Under the pieces are notes generated by a model. The model was given only the letters and a program-made list of their open reading frames with translations. It did no database searches and was not told the origin of the DNA. A DNA stretch of 64,000 nt from Trichoderma breve (lineage: Eukaryota; Ascomycota; Sordariomycetes; Hypocreales; Hypocreaceae). The stretch lies in NCBI RefSeq assembly GCF_028502605.1, contig NC_079235.1, forward strand, positions 3,534,001 through 3,598,000, read 5' to 3'. The number at the start of each line of letters is the position of its first letter. The first letter of the stretch is position 1. A program made the translations under genes and the position numbers. Below are positions 49,029 to 59,043 of the stretch, in pieces.

Positions 49029-49509
49029 ATGCCTCTTATCTCTGCGTCCACCTGGAACTCCCTCGGGCTTAGCGTCGCGGCTACTTTCGCGATTCTCGGC
49101 TCGAGCGCTTTGTTCGACAAGAAGCGCACTGCTGAGCTATTTAGCCTTGAGCCGCTGTCGACGAGTGATGAGAAGCCTAAAGATGGCGGTGCTAATAGTT
49201 CCAGCCTTGTGGGCTTGTTAGTTGGTTCTCGCGATCTTACCATGGCGGCTACGTTGTTTGCGCTGCATCGGGCTGGGCAGACGGATGCGATGGGCACTGT
49301 TATACTGAGTTCGATGATTATTTGTGCGGCGGATGTTTATATTGTGTGGAAGGGGAAGAAACGGGCTGAGTAAGTGATGCTATAGAGAGCTTGTGGGTGA
49401 CTGTGAATGAGTTTATATGCTGATGTGATGACACAGGACTGCTATGTTTGCTGTGGGTGCGGGTATTTGGGCGGCTATAGGATTTGGTCTGAAGGGCTAT
49501 TTTGACTGA
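49029..49509 (+). CDS. Small DUF4267-like membrane protein
   Basis: Exons 49029-49369 and 49437-49509 (67-nt intron) encode 137 residues. Hydrophobic segments occur near 8-25 (WNSLGLSVAATFAILGSS), 58-75 around LVGLLVGSRDLTMAATLFAL, 88-105 (MGTVILSSMIICAADVYI) and at the C terminus (AMFAVGAGIWAAIGFGL). This four-helix layout with a central GSRDLTM motif matches the DUF4267 family of small fungal membrane proteins. No function is known for the family; some members lie in secondary-metabolite clusters, but nothing here suggests that. Confidence 0.7.
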
Positions 49510-50178
49510 TGTGAGGCTTTGAATGCTTTTTGTACAATATCTTGTGTCTCTCCATTCGATGTTTGGTCGTTTTGTAATTCTAACAGAGTTGATATTTATC
49601 GTTTCCCAGCAATCCCATCTATTTATTTTACCTCACCACACTTGAATCGTACCAAAATCTCGAATAATTACATGATTGATATTGATTATGGAAGTGATTG
49701 GCCATCAAGTCCCTCGTCTCTCTCTTGAAATAGTATTTCGGATATTCATTGTAGGGTACGGCAGTCGTCAAAATGCACCTGCAAGGTACGAAGTACCTGT
49801 GGAGCTGAATCAGATGCTTGTGCTTTGCATCTGATGAGAGCTTTCAAGACATCATAGCCACGGCATTTCAAGATTCTAGGGGCTAATCTTTAGTAAAAGT
49901 AAAAGGCCTGAAAAGGAATCCCATTCATTTATTCTAGTGATAATAATATCAACAGCTCCTCAAGCTTTTGCCACTCTTTCCCTCCCTCCAGACAGCAATA
50001 TCTCATCGGCGAAACCTCGGTACAATAGCTATCCTCACTTTCGTTCACCAGCTTGTCCAAGTTTTGAGACGTTCACACTCACCACATACAAACACCAAAA
50101 CTACCTGATAGTGGCACATCTCGCTGTCCCTTTTTCATTCGCTCTTCATATTATAACCGCCAAAAGTCAATTGACAAA
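49510..50178. other. Intergenic region between DUF4267-like and RRM genes
   Basis: 3' sequence and the promoter/leader of the next plus-strand gene. Nothing else is supported. Confidence 0.5.
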
Positions 50179-50692
50179 ATGACTGACTCTGCTCGCTGGA
50201 AAGCAACAGTCTACGTCGGCGGGCTCTCACCCGTCGTCACCAACACACACGTTTTCGACGCCTTCATCCCATTCGGTGATATCGTCGAGGTGCAGCTCCC
50301 CAAGTCAGACGCGCCAAACTCTACGGATCCTCACAAAGGCTTTGCGTACGTCGAGTTTGAGGACAGTGCGGATGCGAAGGAGGCCATCGACAACATGGAC
50401 CAGTCCGAGTTCTTTGGCAGGGTGATCAAGGTGTCACAGGCGAGGGCGCCGAAGAGTGCTGATGAGGGATTGGGCAGTAAAAAGGCGATTTGGGAACAGG
50501 TACGTTTCTGGGTTATTACGATTTCAACCTTTTGTGACTTGGATGTTAATGTTTGTTACTGTATAGGAGAGCTGGCTCGCTGAGCATGCAGGGGAAGATG
50601 ATGTCACAAATCAGGCAAACTTGGAGGAACCAGCATCGGATCCTATGCAAGGTCTCGAGGGGCTGGATGTTGCAGGTCCAAAGCCAGAGTAA
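50179..50692 (+). CDS. Small RRM RNA-binding protein (cyclophilin-E RRM-like)
   Basis: Exons 50179-50499 and 50567-50692 encode 148 residues. One RNA recognition motif covers about residues 9-88: RNP2 is TVYVGGL and RNP1 is KGFAYVEF. Both keep the aromatic residues that stack on RNA. The RRM sequence resembles that at the N terminus of cyclophilin E (FGDIVEVQLPKS, DNMDQSEFFGRVIKV), but here it is followed only by an acidic tail with no prolyl isomerase domain. In other fungi similar stand-alone proteins are annotated as splicing-related; that role is inference. Confidence 0.8.
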
Positions 50693-51006
50693 TGGTCAAC
50701 AAGGGTACCGTTGGTTGGATCAAGGGATGATTGCAATGGGTTTACGGAGTACTTGAATTATTTTTGCATAGCGACGGTGTTTTTTTTTTTTTTTTGGAAG
50801 GACCATATCATGGCATACTGTATTCCTTTTTACATGAATGGGGATCCGAAGTTTTGGAACAACATGCAAGCTGTGTTTCTCCTCGGCACTCCGCCCTAAT
50901 GCTTCTCGACATATACAGATCTTAATCCCCCATCCCATGTCCCAAGCTGCTGCATGTCAAAAGATTATCCCACCAACGGCTTTGCTTCTCGGAACTTGTG
51001 ACAAAT
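50693..51006. other. Convergent spacer with a T homopolymer
   Basis: 3' ends of the RRM gene and the small mitochondrial gene; a run of about 16 T at roughly 50780-50795. Nothing else. Confidence 0.5.
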
Positions 51007-51500
51007 TTAGTGCTCGCCGCCGTGTCCATCGGAGCTCTGAGCGGCGCGGTGAGCGGCACCCTGTCGGGCGAGTCGCAGGTTCTTGTCGACGAAGAACTTG
51101 CGGGTGGTGGAGTAGGCAGCGGCGCCTAGAGCGAAACCGACGACGACGACTAGGAGAGTTTGCACATGTTAGAATATTGCATTGAATTGGCCGCGGGACA
51201 AGGTGAGTCTTTTCGTACAGAGGGGGTACAGCTCGGCAGGGATCTGCTTGAGCTTGCGGAGGCGCTGGGAGACGGTGTGGCCTTGTGTAAACTTGTCAAT
51301 AACTGTCGTTGCTGGTTTGCCGAGTTGCTCGGCGAGCATCAATGCCGTCACATACCGGCCTGGTCCTCCTTCTGTTATAGCCGCGAGGTTAGCCGGGATC
51401 TCTCCAATCGGGAGCTTCAGGATAAGCCTGCACTTACGGGGACGGGTCGCATCATGCGGGCCGTAGGGCGGAAGGCCCGAAGAGCAAGAGTAGGACGCAT
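51007..51500 (-). CDS. Small mitochondrial inner-membrane protein, NDUFA4-like
   Basis: Four exons (51500-51438, 51371-51356, 51281-51219, 51149-51007) close in frame to 94 residues; the second exon is 16 nt. Residues 1-20 (MRPTLALRAFRPTARMMRPV) are Arg-rich without acids, like a mitochondrial presequence. A conserved-looking block, GHTVSQRLRKLKQIPAELYP, leads into one membrane helix (LFVVVGFALGAAAYS), then RKFFVDKNLRLARQ and a His/Gly tail ending GGEH. The pattern KQIPAELxPL plus one helix recalls the NDUFA4/B12D family of respiratory-chain-associated proteins; I am not certain of that assignment. The third intron has a TTCTAACAT branch site. The gene is divergent from Cox12, which supports a respiratory role. 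Confidence 0.65.
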
Positions 51501-51835
51501 TGTGATGAGCGGAGAGGGTTCAACCGAGAGAGCTTCAGGGCGGGCGCAAGAATTGCTGCTTGATGGAAGAGGAATTGTTTGGTTTCAAAGAGTCTCTCAT
51601 GGGCTGGTGCAATTCCCACATCAGCAAATGGCCCACTTGCGCCCACCGAGTGGCCCCATTGGCCCGATGAGCGCCTGAGGCACACATTTTCAATCCGGAA
51701 CATCTGATTCGGAACCTCTAGCTGCCAACATTCGACGCATAGCGAAATCTCCCACCCGCAATTCCTCCTCCTCGAATTCGCTCCAATTGTCGCCCGCAAA
51801 TCGCCCGCACCGTCGCCGAAGCCGAATCATTCATC
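51501..51835. promoter_or_regulatory. Shared divergent promoter of NDUFA4-like and Cox12 genes
   Basis: 335 bp between start codons of two mitochondrial respiratory proteins. A CCAAT box (ATTGG on plus, 51658-51662) lies in the middle. The CCAAT-binding HAP complex is a known activator of respiratory genes in fungi, so shared control is plausible. Confidence 0.5.
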
Positions 51836-52525
51836 ATGTCCGACGAGGAAGGCCAGGAGCTTGTCACCAAGCCCTTCAAGTTTGTCACTGGTACGGCCTG
51901 TTGCCCGAGATAAAATATCCCCTCTCCCAAAAAAGTGGTCTGATCTCTTGAGTGCACCCGAGGCTAACAACGGCGTTTTTGCAGCTGGTGAGATTGTCCA
52001 ACACGACCCCTTCTACGTGAACGAAACGACCGACCGGCTCGGGCAGCTTGATCAATGCGTTGCTCATCGACTGCGAGCTACTTACCCGCAGCTTGGAATA
52101 GCTTGAACTTTGCCCGTCGCCGGAGGACCCGCTTCGCAGATATACCTTCGTTATATATGCACACATGTCGCTAACCCGAGTGCTCGCGCAGGCACTGATG
52201 CCCGTTTCCCCAACGTGAACCAGACCAAGCACTGCTGGCAAAACTACGTCGACTACCACAAGTGCATCCTCGCCAAGGGAGAGGACTTTGCGCCTTGCCG
52301 TCAGGTACGGAGCCTGGAAAGAGCTGTGACTTATGCGCGCATCTGAGTATACTGAACCATTGTGTAGTTCTGGTTGGCCTACCGATCACTGTGCCCCTCT
52401 GGATGGTACCAGCGATGGGACGAGCAGCGCGGTATGTTTCACTTCGTCGGTTTATTCCCCCAACTTAAGCTGATATTTTGTCTCAAACAGAGTCTGGTAA
52501 CTTCCCTGTGAAGCTCGATGCTTAA
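51836..52525 (+). CDS. cox12: Cytochrome c oxidase subunit VIb (Cox12/COX6B)
   Basis: Exons 51836-51890, 51985-51987, 52192-52304, 52368-52431 and 52491-52525 give 89 residues. The start MSDEEGQELVTKPFKFVT is followed by DARFPNVNQTKHCWQNYV, YHKCILAKGEDFAPCRQFW and RSLCPSGWYQRWDEQR. These include the twin CX9C and CX10C Cys pairs (CWQNYVDYHKC and CRQFWLAYRSLC) of this intermembrane-space subunit, imported by the Mia40 pathway. The protein ends NFPVKLDA. Exon 2 would be just CTG, bordered by GTTTTTGCAG and GTGAGA; without it the frame is still closed and one Ala is lost (VTAGTD becomes VTGTD). The intron or introns between exons 1 and 3 cover about 300 bases, far longer than the other two. Confidence 0.9.
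51985..51987 (+). other. Probable 3-nt microexon (CTG) in Cox12
   Basis: A strong acceptor (GGCGTTTTTGCAG ending at 51984) is followed by CTG and then a consensus-like donor GTGAGA at 51988. Later a CTAAC branch site and GCGCAG acceptor lead into exon 3. The 3-nt exon adds one residue without changing the frame. Confidence 0.5.
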
Positions 52526-52906
52526 ATTCCATATTTGAGGTGGCGGGGTACATAAGCATGGGTGTTTACATAGATTAAGCAGCCAGGCGGCGCATGAGCT
52601 GCAGGAAAATGTAGTAGTAGTCAATCACAGGCAAACAGGCTCAATTTTTGACGATTACCTCGTGACCAATCGCTTCTGTTGATGCACCTATAGCTGAGTA
52701 TGACGTACATCACGCATATATCACCAAGATTACAAGAACCACTCAGAGAGGCGCTTCACATATACATTAGCTATATTGGTATCGTATCAAACTCGGATGC
52801 TGTCCCTTTCCCAAATACACCCCATGACCAAAACTCCTTTCATTGCTTTTTGAAGAAAAATAAAAAAGAAGAAATTCAAAATCGTTAAAATTGCGATCCA
52901 GTTCCG
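52526..52906. other. Convergent spacer between Cox12 and Sde2 genes
   Basis: 380 bp of 3' sequence; no gene or repeat seen. Confidence 0.5.
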
Positions 52907-53761
52907 TTATGAAGATTTCTTTCCATCCTCATTCTCCGAATCAGAACTCATGAATTCGTCGTCCTCGTCAAAGCCGAAGAATGTTCTCGCCTTGGCCTTT
53001 GAAGGACCAGCAGCCTCAGTTGGAGGGGGTGACTCTTTAGAGCTCTCCGAATCTTCCCCATCGCTTGCAGATTTGCTATTGCTTTGCTCGGTTGACGCAG
53101 AGTCGTGAGATGAGCTCAGTAGGTTGTCTTTGTAGTTTCCAGATTTCATCGCGGCCAGCACAGCCTCGCGAGTTCGCTCGTTGCTTTCTTCTTTGTCTTC
53201 AACCCACTGGCCGTCCAACTTGCCCCTGCCGCCAGACTTGATCTCTGCCTCTCTCCTCTCTGCATGGTCAACAATTTCTTCCCATCGTTGACGTCGCTTC
53301 TCCTTTTCCTTCTTCTCCATCTCTGGTTTGATAGCGAGGTACTCGGCGAGAGCCTTGGCCTCATTAATAGTGCGGATTCGTCTTCCGTCTAGGTTTCGGC
53401 TTGAGCCGCCATCGTCTTGCTTCTGCTTCTTGCGCGATGACATGCGACCACCGGCAGCTCGGAGCTGAGATCCGAAACCACCCTTTCCACCGCATAGGGG
53501 AATGGCGAGGCGCAAATTGAGGAATTCATCCTCGTCTGATGTAAGATACGTTGAAAGTGGTGCCTCTGATACTTGGGGTAGCAGTCGATTTGAGAGAGTT
53601 GTGATGATGAACTTGGCTTCGGTGGCACCGGCAGGCAGTTTGTCATCGATCTGCTCTCGCAGAGAGGTGACCGTAGTAGTTGGAGATGTGCGCAGAACCA
53701 AAGTCGGTGGAAGACCGAGACCATTGAAGGTCGAAATTAGGACGTTGAGATGTTCCGCCAT
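52907..53761 (-). CDS. sde2: Sde2 splicing-associated protein with ubiquitin-like N terminus
   Basis: Single exon of 284 residues from the ATG of [16 protein letters not shown]; the open frame extends upstream but without family-like sequence. Residues 1-90 form a ubiquitin-like fold ending in the hallmark [20 protein letters not shown]. In fission yeast Sde2 the precursor is cut after Gly-Gly so that mature Sde2 starts at Lys of KGG and enters the spliceosome, promoting splicing of a subset of introns. The sequence here keeps that GG-KGG site intact. A Lys/Arg/Glu-rich helical part (about 150-215) follows, then a Ser/Glu/Asp-rich tail ending in [15 protein letters not shown]. In metazoans Sde2 also acts in replication stress. 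Divergent from eS10. Confidence 0.88.
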   Translation of the reverse strand: MAEHLNVLISTFNGLGLPPTLVLRTSPTTTVTSLREQIDDKLPAGATEAKFIITTLSNRLLPQVSEAPLSTYLTSDEDEFLNLRLAIPLCGGKGGFGSQLRAAGGRMSSRKKQKQDDGGSSRNLDGRRIRTINEAKALAEYLAIKPEMEKKEKEKRRQRWEEIVDHAERREAEIKSGGRGKLDGQWVEDKEESNERTREAVLAAMKSGNYKDNLLSSSHDSASTEQSNSKSASDGEDSESSKESPPPTEAAGPSKAKARTFFGFDEDDEFMSSDSENEDGKKSS

Positions 53762-54290
53762 TGTGATGAATGGTTCGTTATAGATGCGGTGATGCGATCG
53801 TTTCAGAGAAGAGCTGCGAAGAGCGAAGAGCGAAGAGCGCGGATGGATGATGTAGAAGCGTAAGATGGGTGTTGTGTTATTGACAGGATCAACAGAACAG
53901 ACGCCGCACTTAGGACGTCGACTTGCAAGCCTCAAAGTGTGTCGTTGCCGGGGCAAAGAGATAACAGATGCGTTGCGATGCAGCAGAGCCACGATCATAA
54001 AGTTTGGGGAGTTGGCGGCGAAATGGACAGGCGGAAAGTTTGTCATGTGAGGTTGCGACCTGCGCCACACCATCGGGAGGCGCTAGCAGTCATTATCGGA
54101 GAATCGCTTATCGACACGTGATTACCAGCCACAACGCACACTTTCGCGACCCCCCACTTCGCTAGGGTGGAATTTCATGTAGGGCTTCCGCCCACAAAAG
54201 TTATCCAATTCGAGATCTTTTGGTTGTACGCCTGTTCCCGAAAAACCGTCAACTTTCCAACATCGACCCTCCGAGCAGCAAACCGCCACG
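53762..54290. promoter_or_regulatory. Divergent promoter region of Sde2 and eS10 genes
   Basis: 529 bp between start codons. The right-hand 100 bases are probably the short leader of the ribosomal protein gene. No specific site was identified. Confidence 0.5.
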
Positions 54291-55006
54291 ATGTTGATTC
54301 CCAAGGCCGACCGCAAGAAGATTCACGAGGTATTTTTCGACGATGTTCACGAAACCACGAGCGCGAGCTCGAGGAATTGAAATCAAGTCCCAGGTGTCAC
54401 TGACAATTGTCTGGTATTAGTACCTCTTCCGCGAGGGTGTCCTCGTCGCGCAGAAGGACTTCAACCTCCCCAAGCACCCCGATATTGACACCAAGAACCT
54501 GTTCGTCATCAAGGCTGCTCAGTCCCTCAACTCCCGCGGCTATGTCAAGACTCAGTTCTCTTGGCAATACTACTACTACACCCTGACCCCCGAGGGTCTC
54601 GACTACCTCCGGGAATGGCTTCACCTGCCTGCCGAGATCGTTCCTGCTACTCACATCAAGCAGCAGCGATCACACGCTCCTCCCCGTGGCATGCTCGGCG
54701 AGGGCGAGCGTGAGCGACGACCTTTCGGCCGTGGACGTGGCGGCGACCGTGGTGACCGTGAGGGTGGATACCGAAGGAGGGATGCTGGCGAGGGCAAGGA
54801 GGGTGGTGCTCCCGGCGAGTTTGCTCCTCAATTGTGAGAATATTCCTCCCCCTTTTTCTTTGGAGATGATTTGAACGGGGGTTTCTCTTGCTACGGCTGC
54901 CTGAATTCATCATCGGTTCAATGGTTGGGGATATTTGGCTAACTTTTTCTTCTCTTACAGCCGTGGTGGCTTTGGCCGTGGACGTGGTGCTGCTCCTCCT
55001 TCCTAA
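54291..55006 (+). CDS. rps10: Ribosomal protein eS10
   Basis: Exons 54291-54329, 54421-54833 and 54961-55006 encode 165 residues. The start [13 protein letters not shown] followed by [40 protein letters not shown] and [20 protein letters not shown] matches eS10 from end to end. The tail is Gly/Arg-rich ([22 protein letters not shown]), a usual feature. It is a 40S head protein near the mRNA entry. The first intron sits 13 codons after the start, as commonly seen in fungal ribosomal protein genes. The second intron is 127 nt with a GGCTAACTT branch site. Confidence 0.95.
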
Positions 55007-55668
55007 ACGAATCTGTCTCTTTCGGGGTTAACAAATCTTATGATGCATGGCGCAATAAGACAACGGCATGTAGTCTAAAAAACGTGAGGCAATCCTCACC
55101 ATGAGTCCACTCATGAAGAAATGGGAAGTGAGGGGGGATATCGTGGGAGTTTTTGGAGGTTAGATCCTCGGAAATCATTTGCATCAGGGTCAATGTTTGC
55201 CATCAACGAGATAATTTTCCTTTATGCCTAACATGTGAGAACGTGTGCACCTGGTGAAGAGGGACCATTTGAAACATGACGAGTGAAAAAATTCTGGAGA
55301 GCGGGATGCTTGGCTGGTCTTACCGGGAGTGTCTGCGCTGGTTTGCATGAGGTTGATGGAGGAGATGAATTGGCTCAATTGATATCCTTCCTTGTTCCAG
55401 TTACTCGGGGCCATTGTGCAAAGTGATGTCATGAAGCAATCTAGAAGATCGATGTACCATCTTCACTCAATTATGCTATATCTAACGAGAGGTGCCATCC
55501 AGCATACTGGCTTGACATGCTATCTAGTGCCTTTGCAGCCATCAAATGCGCAAACTGCTGAGCCTGCCTCTACGCATTCTGGAATTTGCCAAACTCTTAT
55601 AGCAGATTTGCCTCCTTCGTGAAAACGATCCGATAAAGGAAAAGCTGCATTGAATCGGAGCCGCTCTC
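55007..55668. other. Convergent intergenic region between eS10 and paralog A
   Basis: 0.66 kb of 3' sequence for both genes; no accepted gene. Confidence 0.5.
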
Positions 55669-56584
55669 TTAATCGCTCTCGTCGCTTCCATCTCCATCTT
55701 CATCATCGCTCTCGTCGTGTTCATAGTCGATAATAGCCTTATCCATGTCAATTTCGACTTCGAATAACTTGATAATATAACTTTGCCAAGTCTTGTGGTC
55801 AAGACAATGCTCGAAATGGTCTCCTTGCAATGTCACCATGCCAGAAACTCCACGTCGAATTGTCCCATTGAAGGAGACTTCCTTTGTACCGGGCTTAATT
55901 GAGAACGACCCCGTCAACTTTCCAACAGTATCTTCACCTTTCTTGATAACAAACTCTGACGCGCCTTCAAATGGTTGTGTGAGAGGGCTTGAGCTCACTA
56001 TCTCCATGTTGATTTCGATGTACCTGCCAGAGAGTTTGACGCTCTTCACTTCAGGTCTCATTCTAGGCATGTTTCCCAAATCGATCGACATTGTGAGCAC
56101 ATGGCCATTTGGGGAAACGCTCAGAGCAGCAGTCATACGTTTCTTGTCGTCATATGAATAGTCGGCGCCCTTCTTTGGCATGATGTCGTCGAAAAGAGAC
56201 TTGAATCCTACCATATCGCGGATATCCATTTCGTGTTCCTGGTCGTCATCCCATTCTATTTTCACGTACTTCTTGGCATTGGGAATTAACGGCGTGTCTC
56301 TGAGATACATGCTGCCGATCAGGCGATGGCGATAGTAAAGACAGACTTTGATCGAATTGACCCAACCGATTTCGAATCCAGGGCAGATTGTGCCTCCTAC
56401 TTCAAAATAAAGACGTCTGTAGGTCGAATTAGTGATTGGTTAACATGAGATTGGAGAATAATTAGACTGACGACAGGGAACGGCTTGAAAGCCATAAGTA
56501 ATCAATGTCCATTTCACCTCCCGTCTCAGAAGTAGCGTCGCTCTCCTGGTCGGGAACAGAGCCAAGATTTTGCCGTTCAGGCAT
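55669..56584 (-). CDS. Uncharacterised two-module beta-rich protein, paralog A
   Basis: Exons 56584-56472 and 56416-55669 (55-nt intron, donor GTCAGT) encode 286 residues from the ATG of MPERQNLGSVPD; the ATG at 56512 (MDIDYLWL) is an alternative that fits the paralogs' N termini better. I do not recognise the family. The intron has the same position and phase (2) as in the two paralogs, after a Ser-Leu/Phe-Ser/Arg motif. Module 1 (RLYFEVGGTI, GFEIGWVNSIKVCLYYRHRL) ends at SLFDDIMPK. Module 2 contains GHVLTMSIDLGNM, VKLSGRYIEINMEIVSSSP, FVIKKGEDTVGKLTGSFSI, and KTWQSYIIKLFEVEIDMDKA. The alternating hydrophobic pattern and NP/SSP-like turns recall LEA2/DUF3712 beta-sandwich domains; that is inference. 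An acidic tail (DESDDEDGDGSDESD) ends the protein. No signal peptide or membrane helix. Confidence 0.7.
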
Positions 56585-57745
56585 GATTCTTGCCGCGGAT
56601 TGCTCAGATGGTCCGATAATGGTTGTGTGTGAAAGGGTGATAGAGACAAGATGTTGATCAGAATGGCTTCTGACTCGTCGTGTACGCAGATTCAAGTAGC
56701 CTTTTTCGTTGGGCCACTTGAGCGATGTGCGTTTATCAGAAAAGAGGGATGAAAGGAAGAAAAAGAATCTGGTTTGAGTGGATCGAGAGGTGAAATAATA
56801 TGGCATTCACCTGGCAGCTGGCAGGCCACTTCTGCGGGCTGGCTTGCCGCTGCCTGAGTTTCTGCATTTATCATCTCACAATGAAGGCCGTGGGCTTTTA
56901 AAAGCAAATGGTTTCAGAGGGGCCCATTCCTGTTACTGTGCTGCCTTAATGCAGAGAGTCACTATGCAGAACCTCAAGTTCGCTGTCCAACACCCCAGTG
57001 ACTACATAAAGTTCAGGTATCTTAACAAGATGCGGAGGAAATGTATTAGATGCTTTCTGCTACTATTGCAACTATACTGCTCCACCACCCAATACTACCA
57101 CTGATGCCGAGTAACCGGTCTATGTCACTGAATAGCTACTTCCTTGGTGTATGGCTGACTACTTGGAACTGCTTCAACCGATCTCTCTCCTATTCGGTGT
57201 GGACCAAAAATTCACGACCCAAATATGTTCATCAATATGAAGCTTTTGCTAACTCCTGGATTAGATATCGCATGGCGTGATGACATACATCTCGTGGAGT
57301 GTAATCATACATGGGCGTCTCATGGGCTGAAGAGAGGAGACACAATATGTTTTTTCCTCTCTCAGGATGTGAGTTTGTGGCAGATACCAAGATCAATCTG
57401 CTGAGTGCTGTCAGCTGTTAAGCAGGCCGCCAGCTGGTGAGATCTGCTGCCAATTGCCCCAAGAGTGCTATATAAGCTCTGCTGGCGAATTTAAACGCAA
57501 GCACTCCCTTCTTCTCTTCTCTTATATCCTCCTCAAGAGCACTTATACATGAGAAGGTGTTGATGTTCAAGGATACGTATATCTCATGCATAAAAGTGAA
57601 TTACATCATACTTGTCACCTCTATTCTTCGCTCATGAATACTGAAACCTGGAAACATTTTGAATCATCAGCAGAGTCTATCTCGTAACGCCTCACGGTTT
57701 GTGGAGTACCGAGTCAGCCCTCAGTCACCGGATACGTCAATCAAA
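56585..57745. promoter_or_regulatory. Divergent promoter region between paralogs A and B
   Basis: 1.16 kb between start codons. CAGCTGGC lies at 56815-56822 on paralog A's side. On B's side GCCAGCTGG (from 57430) is followed 37 bp later by the TATA-like CTATATAA (57469-57476). An open frame on the minus strand continues upstream of the chosen start of paralog A to 56806, but it looks like leader. Confidence 0.5.
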
Positions 57746-58573
57746 ATGGGCGACATATATACGCCAAAGTCAGATGTGGAGATTGAGTCGCTTTATTTTG
57801 ATGGTCAGTCTCTGAGGTTCGTCTGTTCCTTTACATATGTTGTCTTACCTCAATATCCTTTCAACTTGATACTTATACGCTACAGGACCTTCAAGCTCGA
57901 TATCACCATTAAAACAGGAGTTTACTTTGGCTGGGTCAGTTATGTGACCATCTCCCTCTTCTATGGCCACACTTTTATTGGAGAGGCGATTCTTGAAGAC
58001 GAGTTTGTCAATCTCGAAAACTACAAGGGCGAACTCTATATTGAACTCGATGGGGCTGTAATTCAGCATATGGGGGCGTTTAAGAGTTTTATTCGCGACA
58101 TAATGCCCAAGCCACAGCTTGATGCATGCCAATCTGATTAGAACAACCTCACTACCAAGTTAGAAGTTATTGAGAATGGCCATAAACTCACAATGGCCAT
58201 AGATTTGTATGGCATTGGGAGCTTTAAAACGACACCTATAGTTCAACTGACTGGCAACTCAATCGATATCACTTTCTCAATGTCTAACACAACTACTGTG
58301 GCAATTTACTTTGGTCAAACTAAATTTAGGCTTGAGAACGATAAATGCATTTTGGCTGAGCTGTCCGGAGACTTTTGCATTTATGCAACCGGAGAGGAAA
58401 GCATGCAGTATCATTTGACCGGAAATATTTCTTCGGGATGCGAGCTAATCGGAAAAGCAACTTTGAAAGGATCTGACCTGAAAAAGTCTGAGAAGACTTG
58501 GCGTACCCATGCTATCCGAGAGTTTCAAATCGAAGTTGATCTAGACCATATGGTCATTCGCAACCCTAAATAG
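57746..58573 (+). pseudogene. Uncharacterised family, paralog B, interrupted by one in-frame stop
   Basis: Exon 1 57746-57816 (MGDIYTPKSDVEIESLYFDG), 69-nt intron, exon 2 from 57886. The first part reads TFKLDITIKTGVYFGWVSYV to DIMPKPQLDACQSD, and a TAG follows at 58139-58141. The same frame continues without any other stop for about 143 codons to 58573 and encodes the complete second module (GHKLTMAIDLYGIGSF, VQLTGNSIDITFSMSNT, KTWRTHAIREFQIEVDLDHM). Against paralog A the stop falls where A has a Lys codon, so one base change explains it. No intron removes it. There is no acidic tail, unlike A and C. Options: recent pseudogene, a truncated 108-residue protein with only module 1, readthrough, or a sequence error. 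Confidence 0.65.
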
Positions 58574-59043
58574 GCAACGCCACTTGCTATGCTCTTCTTA
58601 ACGGGAGGAATCGACGATGGGGAAAAATCACAGCTATTGAATCGCTACATATAGGGTGAATATTCAAGCAAGTAAACAGGAGCTCTGGGAAAGCAGTTTT
58701 GGTAGCTCTAATAGCTCAAATTGAATGATATCGGTTTTGTTTGCACTCGGCAAGATGAAGAAGCTCGGACACGTGTGAGGCAGCTGGCGGAAGTGTTGTG
58801 CCAACAGCCAAGTGGGCTATATAATTTCTCTTCGTAATTCACGGAAGCCTGCTTCTTTTTTCTCCTTTCAAACACGCGTCCTCGGGAATTGACAGTGGTG
58901 TCAACCTGTGAACGCCCCAGGCACCTAAACCCATCGCGCAAGTTTTGGAGAATACTCTAGATCTTGGTTTCTTGACTTTTAGACGTTACAACTTGGGTAT
59001 CCCTGCAGCTCTCTACAGGATACATTGGAGTTAATTTGCAATC
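58574..59043. promoter_or_regulatory. Promoter region of paralog C
   Basis: CAGCTGGC at 58781-58788 is followed 36 bp later by CTATATAA (58817-58824), the same layout as upstream of paralog B. The rest is leader and the 3' end of paralog B. Confidence 0.55.

Noticed and set aside
56815..58788. Idea that the bHLH protein of this window binds the CAGCTG sites of the three-paralog cluster
   Set aside because: CAGCTG is an E-box, but the factor's basic region suggests CACGTG-type binding, the genes are 26 kb apart, and nothing in sequence links them.
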